A DNA stretch of 64,000 nucleotides from Symsagittifera roscoffensis (Eukaryota > Xenacoelomorpha > Acoela > Convolutidae). The notes under the pieces are model-generated. The model made no database searches. It saw only the letters and a list, made by a program, of their open reading frames with translations, and was not told where the DNA came from. Location: assembly GCF_963678635.1 (NCBI RefSeq), contig NC_087064.1, positions 11,394,819 through 11,458,818 on the forward strand. The letters are read 5' to 3'. Below, piece after piece: positions 1-11,915 of the stretch. Within the stretch, counting starts at the first letter, position 1. Each line of letters begins with the position of its first letter. Both the position numbers and the translations under genes were made by a program.

Positions 1-662
1 CACCATACAGCGACAATCCATAGATCAAAACTCACGTAAACTTGCAGAAGCAACAGGCTTTTCAGAAATTTACGCACAAGACTACGGCGGATATTTTAAG
101 GACATCAAAGATTACATTTGTTTAAATGAGGAAAAACATAGACCACGGGATATTTTAAACATTCTCAGTTTCGTAACTTTGAAAAACGAACTTCTTGCCT
201 TTCTATGATGGCCTCATTACATCTTTGAAAGATTGACTATATTACACGCAATGTTTAATTTTATTGGATTTCTTTCTGTCAATACTAAAAGGAATCTATA
301 ATACGCGCGCAATACATATACAAGTAAACAAACAAGGCAGCGTAGCACGCATAATTTTTGCAGGATTTTTTGGAATTTCTTCCACATCTATTAATAAAAT
401 ACTTTTAGACGCTCAATTAAAAGAATACAATACAAACTATCAACAACACCGAATACATATAAGGATTCTCAAAACAATACAAAAAAATACAACGCCTACT
501 ACACCACAATTACAAACAATAAGTCATAATCATCCATTATCCTTAGTATCACAAAATTTTAGAAATATAGCCCTGACAGAGCACATCTCTTCAAGACATA
601 GTTACCAACAAAACGCGATTACACACAGTCTAAAACCGACTGAATATAGACGAAACATATGA
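1..662 (+). pseudogene. 3' end of the envelope-like relic, left tandem copy
   Basis: This is the left-hand copy of 3608-4269. It starts inside the coding relic because the window begins there. The same frame ends at about 207, and a second open frame from about 264 to 662 contains the hydrophobic segment and a polar, Thr/Gln/His-rich tail. It differs from the right copy by a few bases only (for example at 83 and 148). It is not recognisable by any catalytic motif. Confidence 0.35.
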
Positions 663-856
663 ACAAATCATAGAACAGCCACACATAACAAATTTTTGTT
701 CTCAGAACAATCATATTTTTAGCCCACGATGAGCCGCCAAATTGGATCACTCCATCGCTCAATTTCTTATCCAGCCAACATTCGAAGCAATTTTCCTGTC
801 ATACTACTTTTTGCTTTCCCTCACCTGGATCATCTCATGCTAACAGTTCATCCAGC

Positions 857-1075
857 ATGGATTCAGATACTAATTCCAACACCACTGTATATAACACTAT
901 TTCCCAATTTAACAATTCAAACATCGAAACCCCTGACAAATTTGCCAACTCAGAACCCAGCCCATCTACATTTTCCCAACCCCCTCGTCAACCTCTTCAT
1001 TGTCAAATAAAAATTGAACCTCCTTCCACTCCGTCTTGCCTTACTGACGTAACACCCACGACCCTCAAAGACTAA
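857..1075 (+). CDS. Short Pro/Ser/Thr-rich open reading frame, unrecognised (left copy)
   Basis: A 72-codon frame starts with ATG at 857. The predicted product is polar, rich in Asn, Ser, Thr and Pro, with no cysteine pattern or transmembrane segment. It lies in a markedly C-rich stretch (about 720-1250). An identical frame occupies 4464-4682 in the second tandem copy. It could be the N-terminal end of a retroelement gag-type protein or simply a chance frame in C-rich DNA. Conservation between the copies only reflects recent duplication and is not evidence of function. Confidence 0.25.
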   Translation: MDSDTNSNTTVYNTISQFNNSNIETPDKFANSEPSPSTFSQPPRQPLHCQIKIEPPSTPSCLTDVTPTTLKD

Positions 1076-2123
1076 CCATTCACCAACTCTGACATTCCAT
1101 AACATCATCGAACCCATCAACCCCAACTCCTTCGTCAAACCCAACTCCCTCGACTACAAACCGAGCCCATAGAACCCTTAAAAGAAAATTCCCCCATACC
1201 CCATTTCCGTCTCACTCTCAATCAGCCCAATCAATCGTAAAACATCCACTTCACACTAACACCAAAAAATTTCTTCATGTATGTTAACCCTTTTCCGACA
1301 ATACTTTTATTTTTACTCAGACCCTAACAATGAATAACCTAACTGTGTAAATGAACACGTATTATACCCAACACTTTCATGGAAATCATTTTATCACTGT
1401 ACTAATCCACTGTCACTTCCACTATACAACACCCCTATGATAATGAACAATGCAGCACTCAACTCTACCATTTAACAACAGCTCTCTCTCCAAAACAATT
1501 TATTCAAATCGGATATCAACAGTCACTTATTAGATTCACCGGACCCAAATCTAATCAGTATTCCATCGATCACTAAGATCATCATATTATGAGAGCAAAT
1601 GAATACACCTCCTTAGATACTGATAGAAATGCTAACCCTCAACTAACAGAAAAATTTTTCATTAAAACATAATACGTTTTCAGCCTCAATGCTCTGGATA
1701 ACAAGTACGATCACGTGATTTCAGCAGCACTTTGTGACAACCAAGCTTATGACTCATAATTTAACAAATTTAACAACTTTTCACTTACTTTTCATTTCCT
1801 CACACCCAAAGAACGTGATTTGCACTGTTCACACGACATAATGTTACGTACTAAGCAAACGCACACTTACACTTACCATAAATTCATCCAACATCATTAC
1901 ACTCATAACACACCATCCCAACAAATTCATCAGATATTTCAATACTTTAACTCCAAATATACCATTCGTTCTCAACTTCACTTGTTGCATTAAAATTACT
2001 AAACTACAAGGCATCTCCGCAATTATAATCCCATCACCCAGATGTTTGTATTCTGCCCCTTAACCAAGACCTTCAACGTAGACGAATCCCGCCCACTAAT
2101 TGTCCCACACAAATTCTCTACAG

Positions 2124-2511
2124 CCCGTCGAAGTCTCGATCCTAGAACTCATCCATAACACCAAATGTAACTACAAACTTTGTAACCTCATCCAAAATAA
2201 ACCATATGAGTTCTCAACTAACACTGAAGAACACAAAATCATTAAAGCACTCGAATTGCTTTGTCCACTTCTCCAAAATAAATATATCATTCGCTTAATA
2301 GCTAAACTACTAACATCATCGGATATCATCCACGATGTTTTCACCATGGATTCTTCGCAGATGATTAAGGTAAATATGAATTAAATAAATTATACAAACA
2401 AATTAGAACAAAACTAACTATTCTCTATAAATGTTTTCCCTTTTTCTCTAGTCTTCACCGCACGATCACCCACAATCATCTACAAAAAAGAAAAACGAAA
2501 TAAAAAACTGA
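2124..2511 (+). CDS. Small spliced gene, two exons with an 82-nt intron (left copy)
   Basis: An acceptor (ctctacag) at 2123 opens a frame of 82 codons to 2369. A donor AAG|GTAAAT follows, then an intron 2370-2451 with a good branch-site match (ACTAAC at about 2412), a pyrimidine tract and TCTCTAG. The second exon, 2452-2511, adds a lysine-rich tail and ends in TGA, and the frame is kept across the junction. The product is helical-looking and Leu/Ile-rich with three cysteines, and I do not recognise a family. The frame is preceded by a TAA at 2097, so translation must begin in an upstream exon I cannot place. Its position just downstream of retroelement debris suggests it may be an exon of that element rather than a host gene. 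Confidence 0.45.
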
Positions 2512-2972
2512 AAACTTTTTTCCAGTAACAAAAAGGCATAAAAGGTTGAACACAGAAAAGACTCGACAAAACGAGAGCATGAAATTATATTCCACTCCTA
2601 GCCTAACCCACCAGAGAGAACGTCATGAGAATGCTCTATAGCCGGCCTAACCCACTGTGCTACTTCCACGCTTTATGACCACACTCTTATTTTTGACAAG
2701 AGTTACTCAAGGGTGAGTGACTCTTAAAAATAACCGAATTAAAACAAAAAACGCTTTTGCGATAACTACTAATACAAGATCACCATCACTAATCAACCAC
2801 CATACAACATGAACGAACATGAACATGAATACAGATAAATCAATCACCATACACTATGCAACACCTCACGCTTCAACTAATGACGAAAATTCATCTAAAA
2901 AGCACAGAAGGAACTGGTTGAAAATTTAAACCACAAGACAAAGACAGTACACGTTTACAAGAACTATAACTG

Positions 2973-3815
2973 ATGAACAACAATTATTTCGGCGCAATCC
3001 ATTATGACATTCACCCAGACATGAAACTAGACTACGCAATAAGTAGAATTTTTCAAGAAATGTCTTTATCAGAACTTGAAACACTGCATAACTTATGCGA
3101 ACTTGAGAGAACACAAATTTTACAATCTTTTGCACTTGTAGTATTGAAAATTCCTTATGCAGGATATTTATTATCAGGAAAAAGATAAAATTTTATTGAC
3201 TAAGAAGGAAAGATACTATGGTATTACACTTGTACCAAAAAAGTATCACCATTATATGTTTTTGAAGATAAAAGATGTAATAAGAGAGTTCCCATATTCT
3301 ATTAAAAAAATTAAGTATATTTTGTTTACACACTCTCACGCAGAACTTATTTTTGGGATACAGCCGTCCCATGTGGTTCAGAAAACAGCCACAATGTAGT
3401 ACAATTAAATCTTGATGAAGATAAATATTACCTTCTCACACCATATCCTACACTTATGCAACCATTAAAGAAGTTTTCACAAAAAAGTATTAGAGCAATT
3501 GCCCGAAACCCCAACAATGAAACACAGTCAATATGTATATACTCTCAATCAGACATTCAACATGACATCAGTACACAACAATTTCAAGAACTAATCACAA
3601 AAATGGACACCATACAGCGACAATCCATAGATCAAAACTCACGTAAACTTGCAGAAGCAACAGGCTTTTCAGAAATTTACGCACAAAACTACGGCGGATA
3701 TTTTAAGGACATCAAAGATTACATTTGTTTAAATGAGGAAAAACATAGACCACAGGATATTTTAAACATTCTCAGTTTCGTAACTTTGAAAAACGAACTT
3801 CTTGCCTTTCTATGA
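2973..3815 (+). pseudogene. LTR-retroelement envelope-like coding relic
   Basis: Three plus-strand open pieces in different frames (2973-3188, 3157-3399, 3456-3815) follow one another closely and look like one protein interrupted by small frameshifts. The last piece is 119 residues and ends in TGA-adjacent non-coding sequence. A downstream open frame (3871-4269) begins with a hydrophobic stretch of about 30 residues that could span a membrane. The layout (extracellular-type sequence followed by a hydrophobic segment and a polar tail) suggests an envelope-like protein of a Ty3/gypsy-type element. That is inference from layout; no catalytic motif exists to prove it. The 3' part recurs at 1-662. 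It is non-functional as read here because of the breaks, and it sits within the 3.6-kb tandem unit. Confidence 0.4.
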
Positions 3816-4463
3816 TGGCCTCATTACATCTTTGAAAGATTGACTATATTACACGCAATGTTTAATTTTATTGGATTTCTTTCTGTCAATACTAAAAGGA
3901 ATCTATAATACGCGCGCAATACATATACAAGTAAACAAACAAGGCAGCGTAGCACGCATAATTTTTGCAGGATTTTTTGGAATTTCTTCCACATCTATTA
4001 ATAAAATACTTTTAGACGCTCAATTAAAAGAATACAATACAAACTATCAACAACACCGAATACATATAAGGATTCTCAAAACAATACAAAAAAATACAAC
4101 GCCTACTACACCACAATTACAAACAATAAGTCATAATCATCCATTATCCTTAGTATCACAAAATTTTAGAAATATAGCCCTGACAGAGCACATCTCTTCA
4201 AGACATAGTTACCAACAAAACGCGATTACACACAGTCTAAAACCGACTGAATATAGACGAAACATATGAACAAATCATAGAACAGCCACACATAACAAAT
4301 TTTTGTTCTCAGAACAATCATATTTTTAGCCCACGATGAGCCGCCAAATTGGATCACTCCATCGCTCAATTTCTTATCCAGCCAACATTCGAAGCAATTT
4401 TCCTGTCATACTACTTTTTGCTTTCCCTCACCTGGATCATCTCATGCTAACAGTTCATCCAGC

Positions 4464-4682
4464 ATGGATTCAGATACTAATTCCAACACCACTGTATATA
4501 ACACTATTTCCCAATTTAACAATTCAAACATCGAAACCCCTGACAAATTTGCCAACTCAGAACCCAGCCCATCTACATTTTCCCAACCCCCTCGTCAACC
4601 TCTTCATTGTCAAATAAAAATTGAACCTCCTTCCACTCCGTCTTGCCTTACTGACGTAACACCCACGACCCTCAAAGACTAA
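4464..4682 (+). CDS. Short Pro/Ser/Thr-rich open reading frame, unrecognised (right copy)
   Basis: Second copy of the 72-codon frame at 857-1075, in the right-hand 3.6-kb unit. It has the same composition, with no recognisable domain. Confidence 0.25.
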   Translation: MDSDTNSNTTVYNTISQFNNSNIETPDKFANSEPSPSTFSQPPRQPLHCQIKIEPPSTPSCLTDVTPTTLKD

Positions 4683-5730
4683 CCATTCACCAACTCTGAC
4701 ATTCCATAACATCATCGAACCCATCAACCCCAACTCCTTCGTCAAACCCAACTCCCTCGACTACAAACCGAGCCCATAGAACCCTTAAAAGAAAATTCCC
4801 CCATACCCCATTTCCGTCTCACTCTCAATCAGCCCAATCAATCGTAAAACATCCACTTCACACTAACACCAAAAAATTTCTTCATGTATGTTAACCCTTT
4901 TCCGACAATACTTTTATTTTTACTCAGACCCTAACAATGAATAACCTAACTGTGTAAATGAACACGTATTATACCCAACACTTTCATGGAAATCATTTTA
5001 TCTCTGTACTAATCCACTGTCACTTCCACTATACAACACCCCTATGATAATGAACAATGCAGCACTCAACTCTACCATTTAACAACAGCTCTCTCTCCAA
5101 AACAATTTATTCAAATCGGATATCAACAGTCACTTATTAGATTCACCGGACCCAAATCTAATCAGTATTCCATCGATCACTAAGATCATCATATTATGAG
5201 AGCAAATGAATACACCTCCTTAGATACTGATAGAAATGCTAACCCTCAACTAACAGAAAAATTTTTCATTAAAACATAATACGTTTTCAGCCTCAATGCT
5301 CTGGATAACAAGTACGATCACGTGATTTCAGCAGCACTTTGTGACAACCAAGCTTATGACTCATAATTTAACAAATTTAACAACTTTTCACTTACTTTTC
5401 ATTTCCTCACACCCAAAGAACGTGATTTGCACTGTTCACACGACATAATGTTACGTACTAAGCAAACGCACACTTACACTTACCATAAATTCATCCAACA
5501 TCATTACACTCATAACACACCATCCCAACAAATTCATCAGATATTTCAATACTTTAACTCCAAATATACCATTCGTTCTCAACTTCACTTGTTGCATTAA
5601 AATTACTAAACTACAAGGCATCTCCGCAATTATAATCCCATCACCCAGATGTTTGTATTCTGCCCCTTAACCAAGACCTTCAACGTAGACGAATCCCGCC
5701 CACTAATTGTCCCACACAAATTCTCTACAG

Positions 5731-6118
5731 CCCGTCGAAGTCTCGATCCTAGAACTCATCCATAACACCAAATGTAACTACAAACTTTGTAACCTCATCC
5801 AAAATAAACCATATGAGTTCTCAACTAACACTGAAGAACACAAAATCATTAAAGCACTCGAATTGCTTTGTCCACTTCTCCAAAATAAATATATCATTCG
5901 CTTAATAGCTAAACTACTAACATCATCGGATATCATCCACGATGTTTTCACCATGGATTCTTCGCAGATGATTAAGGTAAATATGAATTAAATAAATTAT
6001 ACAAACAAATTAGAACAAAACTAACTATTCTCTATAAATGTTTTCCCTTTTTCTCTAGTCTTCACCGCACGATCACCCACAATCATCTACAAAAAAGAAA
6101 AACGAAATAAAAAACTGA
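5731..6118 (+). CDS. Small spliced gene, two exons with an 82-nt intron (right copy)
   Basis: Right-hand tandem copy of the gene at 2124-2511. Exon 5731-5976, intron 5977-6058, exon 6059-6118. Splice signals, branch site and stop are all unchanged. Function unknown. Confidence 0.45.
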
Positions 6119-6387
6119 AAACTTTTTTCCAGTAACAAAAAGGCATAAAAGGTTGAACACAGAAAAGACTCGACAAAACGAGAGCATGAAATTATATTCC
6201 ACTCCTAGCCTAACCCACCAGAGAGAACTTCATGAGCATGCTCTATAGCCGGCCTAACCCACTGTGCTACAGCCACGCTTTATGACCACACTCTTATTTT
6301 TGACAAGAGTTACTCAAGGGTGAGTGACTCTTAAAAATAACCGAATTAAAACAAAAACGCTTTTGCGATAACTACTAATACAAGATC

Positions 6388-7084
6388 ATAACTAAAAACG
6401 AAATTAACAAAGATTTGTATAAGTAAATAATACAATGCAGTATATAGATCTCATACAGCCCAAAGACGAGCAGCAAGGAAGTTGACAACCCAATCACACT
6501 CCAACTACGTAGTGGCAAACACACTCGATTTGCTGCCTACAGTCGCTACAATCAAAAGATTTAAAGTACGACTTGGCATCGCAGCAAAAGAAACCCATTG
6601 AAACAAACCAATGGACATCTCGATGTTGAGTACGCGTACATATCCAAATCACTAGTAACTTCACACGAAAGTCAAACTTCATGCTATATCCAAACTGGGC
6701 TGGAGCACTGTCGCTCTCTACTTAACCAAATAAGCACCTCATTGCAACCGATCAGAAGTCTCGATACGACCTCAGATCTGTTGCGATCAATGACAACAAC
6801 TTAACAACAAGTACATAACCACGATTCTAATTCGTCCAAATCCGGATAACGGCCCTTCTCCCTAATCAGAGAAATCAAATGCTCGCAACTTCTAAAAGAA
6901 AAACAGCGTCATCCACCATCCACTACATTGGACCATTAGAAAACAAAAACTCTCTAAGACCCGGATAGGTGGAACCAGGTCTAAACTGGACTTTGTTTTT
7001 GGTTATTATTATGATTTTTATATCTATAAAATATCCAATACTAACCAATCATACTCCATCAACTAACAACCCACTTTTTTGTAA
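6388..7084. other. Non-repeated flank of the tandem array, no clear gene
   Basis: After the tandem units diverge, this stretch has short open frames in both directions but no domain I recognise. A TATA-like run lies near 7020. It may be the edge of a retroelement, because its base composition (A- and C-rich on the plus strand) matches the tandem unit rather than the AT-rich introns to the right. Confidence 0.4.
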
Positions 7085-7112
7085 GTGCTGAAACTACTTG
7101 TAGTTTCAGCAC
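7085..7112. other. Perfect 13-bp hairpin with 2-nt loop
   Basis: GTGCTGAAACTAC at 7085-7097 is followed by TT and then its exact reverse complement at 7100-7112. It could be a structured RNA end, a recombination signal or a transposon end. Nothing adjacent decides between these. Confidence 0.6.
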
Positions 7113-7554
7113 CAGAGCAATTTGAATTAAACTTAGAATATAATTGCCTACTACAGAGAAACGGACCCGCGCAAGCCAGTATACACTAGATCTATTGAGA
7201 CTAGGAGATATAAGAGTAAGATTAAGATTGGTATTAGACTAAGAAGTTGCACGAATCTATCCGGCCAAAAATAAGATATCGTGACGAGCAGACGGTGTGC
7301 CTTATTTCAAATTACTCTATGAGTATAACCAAAAGGTCATAACCCAATAAGTAATTTTCCACAGGTATTAAAATCTTATTTGTTTTTCCAAATCAATAAT
7401 TCTGGATTTGGAAAAAAAATTAGATTTTAATACCTGTTTTGATCGGTTATAATTGATGACCTTTTTATTGAGAATGACTTTACAACTGAAAACCAATATA
7501 ACTATCCATGAAACTCCAGTACAGGCTGGTTGTGGATAAATTAAAATAATTAAC

Positions 7555-7683
7555 CTGTGCAATCTTTGTTGTCCCCAGATTCTGAAAAATAGCCATCGTT
7601 GCACTGGCAGTTGTATGCTCCAGGCAAATTCACACACTCGGAGTTGGTTCCACAAACACCCGGTGTATTGCATTCATTCACGT
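7555..7683 (-). CDS. Gene B: calcium-binding EGF exon (most downstream seen)
   Basis: A 129-nt exon with acceptor ttttttag at 7684-7691 and donor CAG|GTTAAT. Both borders are phase 1, so the exon encodes one complete EGF module. It starts DVNEC (the calcium-binding signature), has six cysteines in EGF spacing, and carries the Asn/Asp hydroxylation motif NLPGAYNCQC. The family acts extracellularly in adhesion and matrix proteins; each module binds one calcium ion. It is the last exon of the chain in this window, about 9.1 kb from the previous one. Where the gene ends is not visible, because the retroelement tandem lies beyond. Confidence 0.88.
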
Positions 7684-8828
7684 CTAAAAAATTGAATTGA
7701 GCTCTTCGCTTAACTGATGAGAATCATTTGTCAGTTTGAGTATATAATGCTGGAATTGAAAATAAATTACTACTCGCTATAGGAATGTTGTTGCTAACCC
7801 TATGGCGGGGTTGGTGGACCCCGCTATAAGATTAAATAGGATTAAAAAAAGCGCTTAAGATCATCGGGCGCGCTAAAGATATCGGGCATGTGAGGGATTT
7901 TGCAATATTAGCTTAAGGCAAAATTGTGAGGATTTAGTTTGCCCAATGGTAAGAAAGTGGAATGAAAACAGATTCTTTTGGAATAATTTTTGAGTTTTTA
8001 AAAATTGAAAGTCAAGATGTCCAAAAGGTAAACTCAAGGAGACTTTTTTGCGTAGCTTTTGCATAGAAGAAGAGTTTTTTCTACTGTTTGTTTTCTCAGA
8101 TAAATTGTTTAGAATCTAGCTATCAAAAACTCTAGAATCTAATTATCAGAAACGATGTGAAAAAGGCTACAAAATCCACTGAAAAATCGAAAAAAATAAA
8201 TTCTGTTCTAAAAAACTTGAAATTTCAATGATTAGATTATTACATCCCAAACTAAACTTGCTGCATAAGTTTATTTTCGTGAAATTATACCGCTAATTTT
8301 CATAAATTTTCTAACAGAATTAAAAATATGAAGATTCAAGTGTCATTCGGGTTTTTTTGTAGAATTGATGCAATTGCTCCTGTTACAGTGTTATAACAAC
8401 AAATTGTTTTGCATTAAGCCTTTCAGTTCAACGAAACAATTAAGGGATTCAACCCGCTTCTCGCTTATGGTTTTTTTATATTCCGCGAAGCACATACCCG
8501 GGAAAAACTCCACTTGATAATAGGTCTGAAGTCATATCTGATGTCACTTTGGCAAGTTGCATAAATTGAAAGATTTTTAAGCAACTAGAACAATATCGTT
8601 TCCATCTTCGTTTGCCGATGATAGATTCAAACTCTTTGTGTTTCCAGCTCTTTGTGTTTTTATCGCATCGAAATTGCAAAAAAAAATTAGTATATATCTA
8701 CGTTTTTCAGTTTTTGGTTTTCACAGTTTGCCTCGTTTTTTTTTTCTGCCTGTAATTTTTTTGCTACCTGTAAATGCTGCAATTTTCCAATTATGTCTTT
8801 AGTTAGATTTTTTTCGCACCAGATAATT
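7684..8828. other. Intron sequence, nothing recognised
   Basis: AT-rich sequence with homopolymer runs and no exon-like open frame with splice signals. A stretch near 7790-7870 has a locally higher G+C content, but no known repeat end is visible there. Confidence 0.4.
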
Positions 8829-9330
8829 GTTTCGACAATTGATACGAAAGTAACGGAATATTTTGTGCTCGGGGTGGGTTTTTTTTCTTCAGACAAATTT
8901 CGACTTTTTACCTAGCCATTTTTGACGAAATCTTTTTATATCATTCGAAAGATATTGTTGTCCTGAGCTCAAATTTGAAAAGATATTTCACCTGTGATCA
9001 TTTTTCGTAAAGTTATGGGGGTTTGAAGATTGCGATTTTGACCAGTTTGGGACAATTAACGCTCGATATATTTCGCGCTATTAACGCGTAAGCCGAGATT
9101 TAATCCGTCTTAGAAATCGTTCCAAATTGGTTAAAAGAAGCTTATTTGCCATAATTGGTTTGTTACAAGGAACGAAATTTCTCTTTTGGTACTTTATATG
9201 GCGTGTGGGGGGATGATTTTCATAAAAAATTCCAAATTTTTGAAATTTTTTTTTTTCATTTTGTTTTATTTCATTGAATTTTTTTAATGTTAACATTCAG
9301 GGCTTCGCCCTGATACGAGCAGTCTTGTTT
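8829..9330 (+). mobile_element. Dispersed repeat of about 500 bp, near-complete copy
   Basis: It begins with a TTCGAC..GAAAG stretch, followed by a hallmark segment around 'gtgctcggggtggg'. It ends with a hairpin CAGGGCTTCGCCCTG and then 'atacgagcagtcttgttt'. Other copies end 'cagtcggaacattcaggg' just before the hairpin and begin 'ttccgact', so the family has short subterminal inverted repeats (TTCCGACT / AGTCGGAA), a 3' hairpin and a fixed 3' tail, and no coding capacity. This pattern fits a non-autonomous rolling-circle element (Helentron-associated type), though a different origin is possible. Confidence 0.7.
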
Positions 9331-9444
9331 TACTTTCTCATGTGAATAGACAATTCCAAAATCATACTATAGACAAATCTTCTATGAACTATTGCCTGGA
9401 AGTTTCCTTTTCTCGGCCGCATCTCTAGACATTAGAAAACTGCT

Positions 9445-9530
9445 GTATCGCTCTCGTAACGAAAGTAACGGAATATTTGTGTTAGGGGTAGTTTTTTCTC
9501 TTTTTTGAGAAAAGCATCCCCCCAACACGC
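9445..9530 (+). mobile_element. Fragment of the same dispersed repeat, 5' end only
   Basis: The 5' part (CGAAAGTAACGGAATATTTGTG and the following G-rich segment) is present. It then jumps to 'ccccccaacacgcc', which resembles the reverse complement of the internal 'ggcgtgtggggggatg', so this is a rearranged or folded fragment. Confidence 0.5.
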
Positions 9531-11915
9531 CATCAAACAATCATAGAATGACATAGAAAGTGTTTGTTTCGAGGAGTTGCAGCTCACTAAATGGGACAAC
9601 TAAACTAGAAACAACCCAAAACAAAGTCTTCAAACAATTTAATACAAACCCGTGGTATTGTCATGTTCCAAAAAACTTTGTAGGTTTTCCATGGATAACT
9701 TACAAATAGTTGAGAAAGAAGTAAAAAAAATTACAATCACGGTATCAATAATTAATATTGAGATTTCATAATTTAAAAAGCTCAAAAAATTTTTATTCAC
9801 TAGACAAATATTTTTATAGACAACATTTTTATACGACAAAAAAAATGATATTCCTAAAACTGTATCAAAAAAGATCCACAACCCTCAATATTGAGTTTGT
9901 GGCAAACTGGAAATCTTGCCTAAAGAGGTGCGATACAAATTCAGAAGAGTGTGACCTTAGAACAATGCGAAAAAGCACAACTTACAGCACCATTAAGAAA
10001 TAAGGCAAACTGAAGCCAGTGAATACGAAGACGATTGCATAGAGGATGAGGAAAAAACAGATGGATCTACTCACTTTTGCAGCTTCAAAACTCAGTTAAA
10101 TGATTTTTTTTGCAATTCGAAAAACAATATACCTCAAATCTTATTTTATTTTTCGTAATCAATGTGAAGAAAACTGACCTACAGTTATCAAGAAAACCAT
10201 TGATTTTGTTACTTTTAGTTATATTGATAATGAACTTCTGGCAAATCGTTTGAGTGGAGTTTCTAGTTTAGACTCGTTCCTTATAGCGTACAAAACCAGT
10301 GAAATAAATAGATACTCTCTATGCGAGTGGTTTCATATTCCCTACAATCTCGATGGAAAGCAGCTACTGCTGGAGGATAATTTTTTCAGCAATCTTGAAC
10401 GACGGCAACACTCATGAAAGAGAGTAGGACGTTGTTTAGTAGCTTCTCAACACTGAGTTAGCTGAAGTGCAGCCAATTTTGAAAAAAATGGAGCTTTTTG
10501 CAAAGCAAAATAAAAAAATCCCAGTTTTTCTGATATTATGAAAATCAATTTTTTTTACAAACGAATAATCCAAGTCACACTGCTTTAATTTAAGATTCAA
10601 ATGTAAAAAGCTTAAGAGGATGAAAGATTTAATCACAAATCTAGACTGAAATTAATCACTTTTTTTTTACATTGACACCCTCGGCAAACAAAATCTCCCA
10701 ATTATTTTGACATTTCTTTGAAAGCGTTTGAAGTATGGTTGGCTGAGACTAGTATCGTGCCTTTGTATATTTCGTGCCTTTGCAAGAAACGCAATTATGA
10801 TTGTATGACGGCCTCTTGACATTTGTACTTCTTGATTAACATACAGAGCTAAAAATGTCTCAGCTGCTTTGTCGAAATTGCTATGTCAAAGTATTTATCT
10901 AAGTTACAACGCCATACCTTTCATTGTATTAAGTATGCTACCATCTCAATCTTTTCAACCTCGTGAATAACAGTTTTTCCAACTGCTGATATTGTTTTTT
11001 CTTCTCTTTTAACCAAAATTTGCTTGCTGACGCTTGTTTGCTTGAACCGAATCATTTTTCTGGATTAGTTGGAAGAAAAAGGAAAATATACATTCAGAAA
11101 AAAAGGATATTCCATAGCAGAATTGAAGAAATGTGGGATTGTAATTGTTGCTACAAATTTGAAAACACTTTAGAAACCATTTTCTTACAGTTGAAACTTG
11201 CAAAATATTTTACACGAAACAACACGTCTACATGCTACGCAATCTCAATGTTCCAGATGAGCTTAAAGCCAAATTGTTCAATATTCCGCCTATTAGTACA
11301 ATTTTTCTTCTCACCAGAAACGATGTTGGGAAATATATGAATCAATGATAAGAGATTTGTTTTGCTACAGATTACCAAATAGAGAACACCGATTCTCTCT
11401 ATTTGGCTTTGGCGGATAAAATATCAAAAGGAGTTATCCTTGCCAGCAAACGAGATGAATGGATTGAAAGAGGACAAGTTACTGTCTAGATCGCTTTAAA
11501 GCATGTTTAAAAGCATTTTCATTTCCAAAAATCTGAATAAAGTGAATCAAAAGTCAACTAAAAGAGTATCTAAAAATTTTAACCAAGATGGTGCAGCTTA
11601 TGAACAACTTAAAAAATGACTGAGCTATTTCTACCTTTTATGAAAAGACAAATACTATAAAATGCGTTCTTAACCTTTAATTTTGAAAAACATTTTGAAG
11701 TAAAGTTGAGTAAAACTAGATTAACAAATCGCAGACTACTGTTTTTGAATGGTTTTTTTTCCAATTTAAAATATCAAAAAATCTATAATTTTTAAAGCAT
11801 ATGTCATTAACGCTGGTAAAAAAGTTTCAAACGAAGCTGTTTTGTCAAACTAAAAAATTGACAAAATTTAATATTTTAAGCAAACTTACCGTCAAAAAAA
11901 CTGAAACCTACAACC
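9531..11915. other. Intron with scattered decayed coding pieces
   Basis: Several short plus-strand stretches read like old protein sequence broken by stops, for example 9929-10006 (a Gln/Thr/Leu-rich frame) and 10021-10080 (an acidic frame). They line up with the clearer remnant at 11916-12710 and probably belong to one dead transposon or gene. No motif identifies it. Confidence 0.3.

Larger units (their letters stand above)
1..6387. repeat. Tandem duplication, 3,607-bp period, two copies
   Basis: Positions 1 to about 2780 recur at 3608 to about 6387 with only scattered single-base differences (for example at 1404 versus 5011, and around 2625 versus 6232). The copies stop matching abruptly after the shared stretch ending 'tactaatacaagatca' near 2780 and 6387. 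The block 2780-3607 links them. The left copy runs off the window edge, so more copies may exist. The unit holds a membrane-protein-like coding relic, a short Pro/Ser/Thr-rich open frame and a spliced small gene. A tandem of this kind could come from unequal recombination between repeated copies of an LTR element, or could be an assembly duplication. I could not define LTR ends. Confidence 0.93.
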
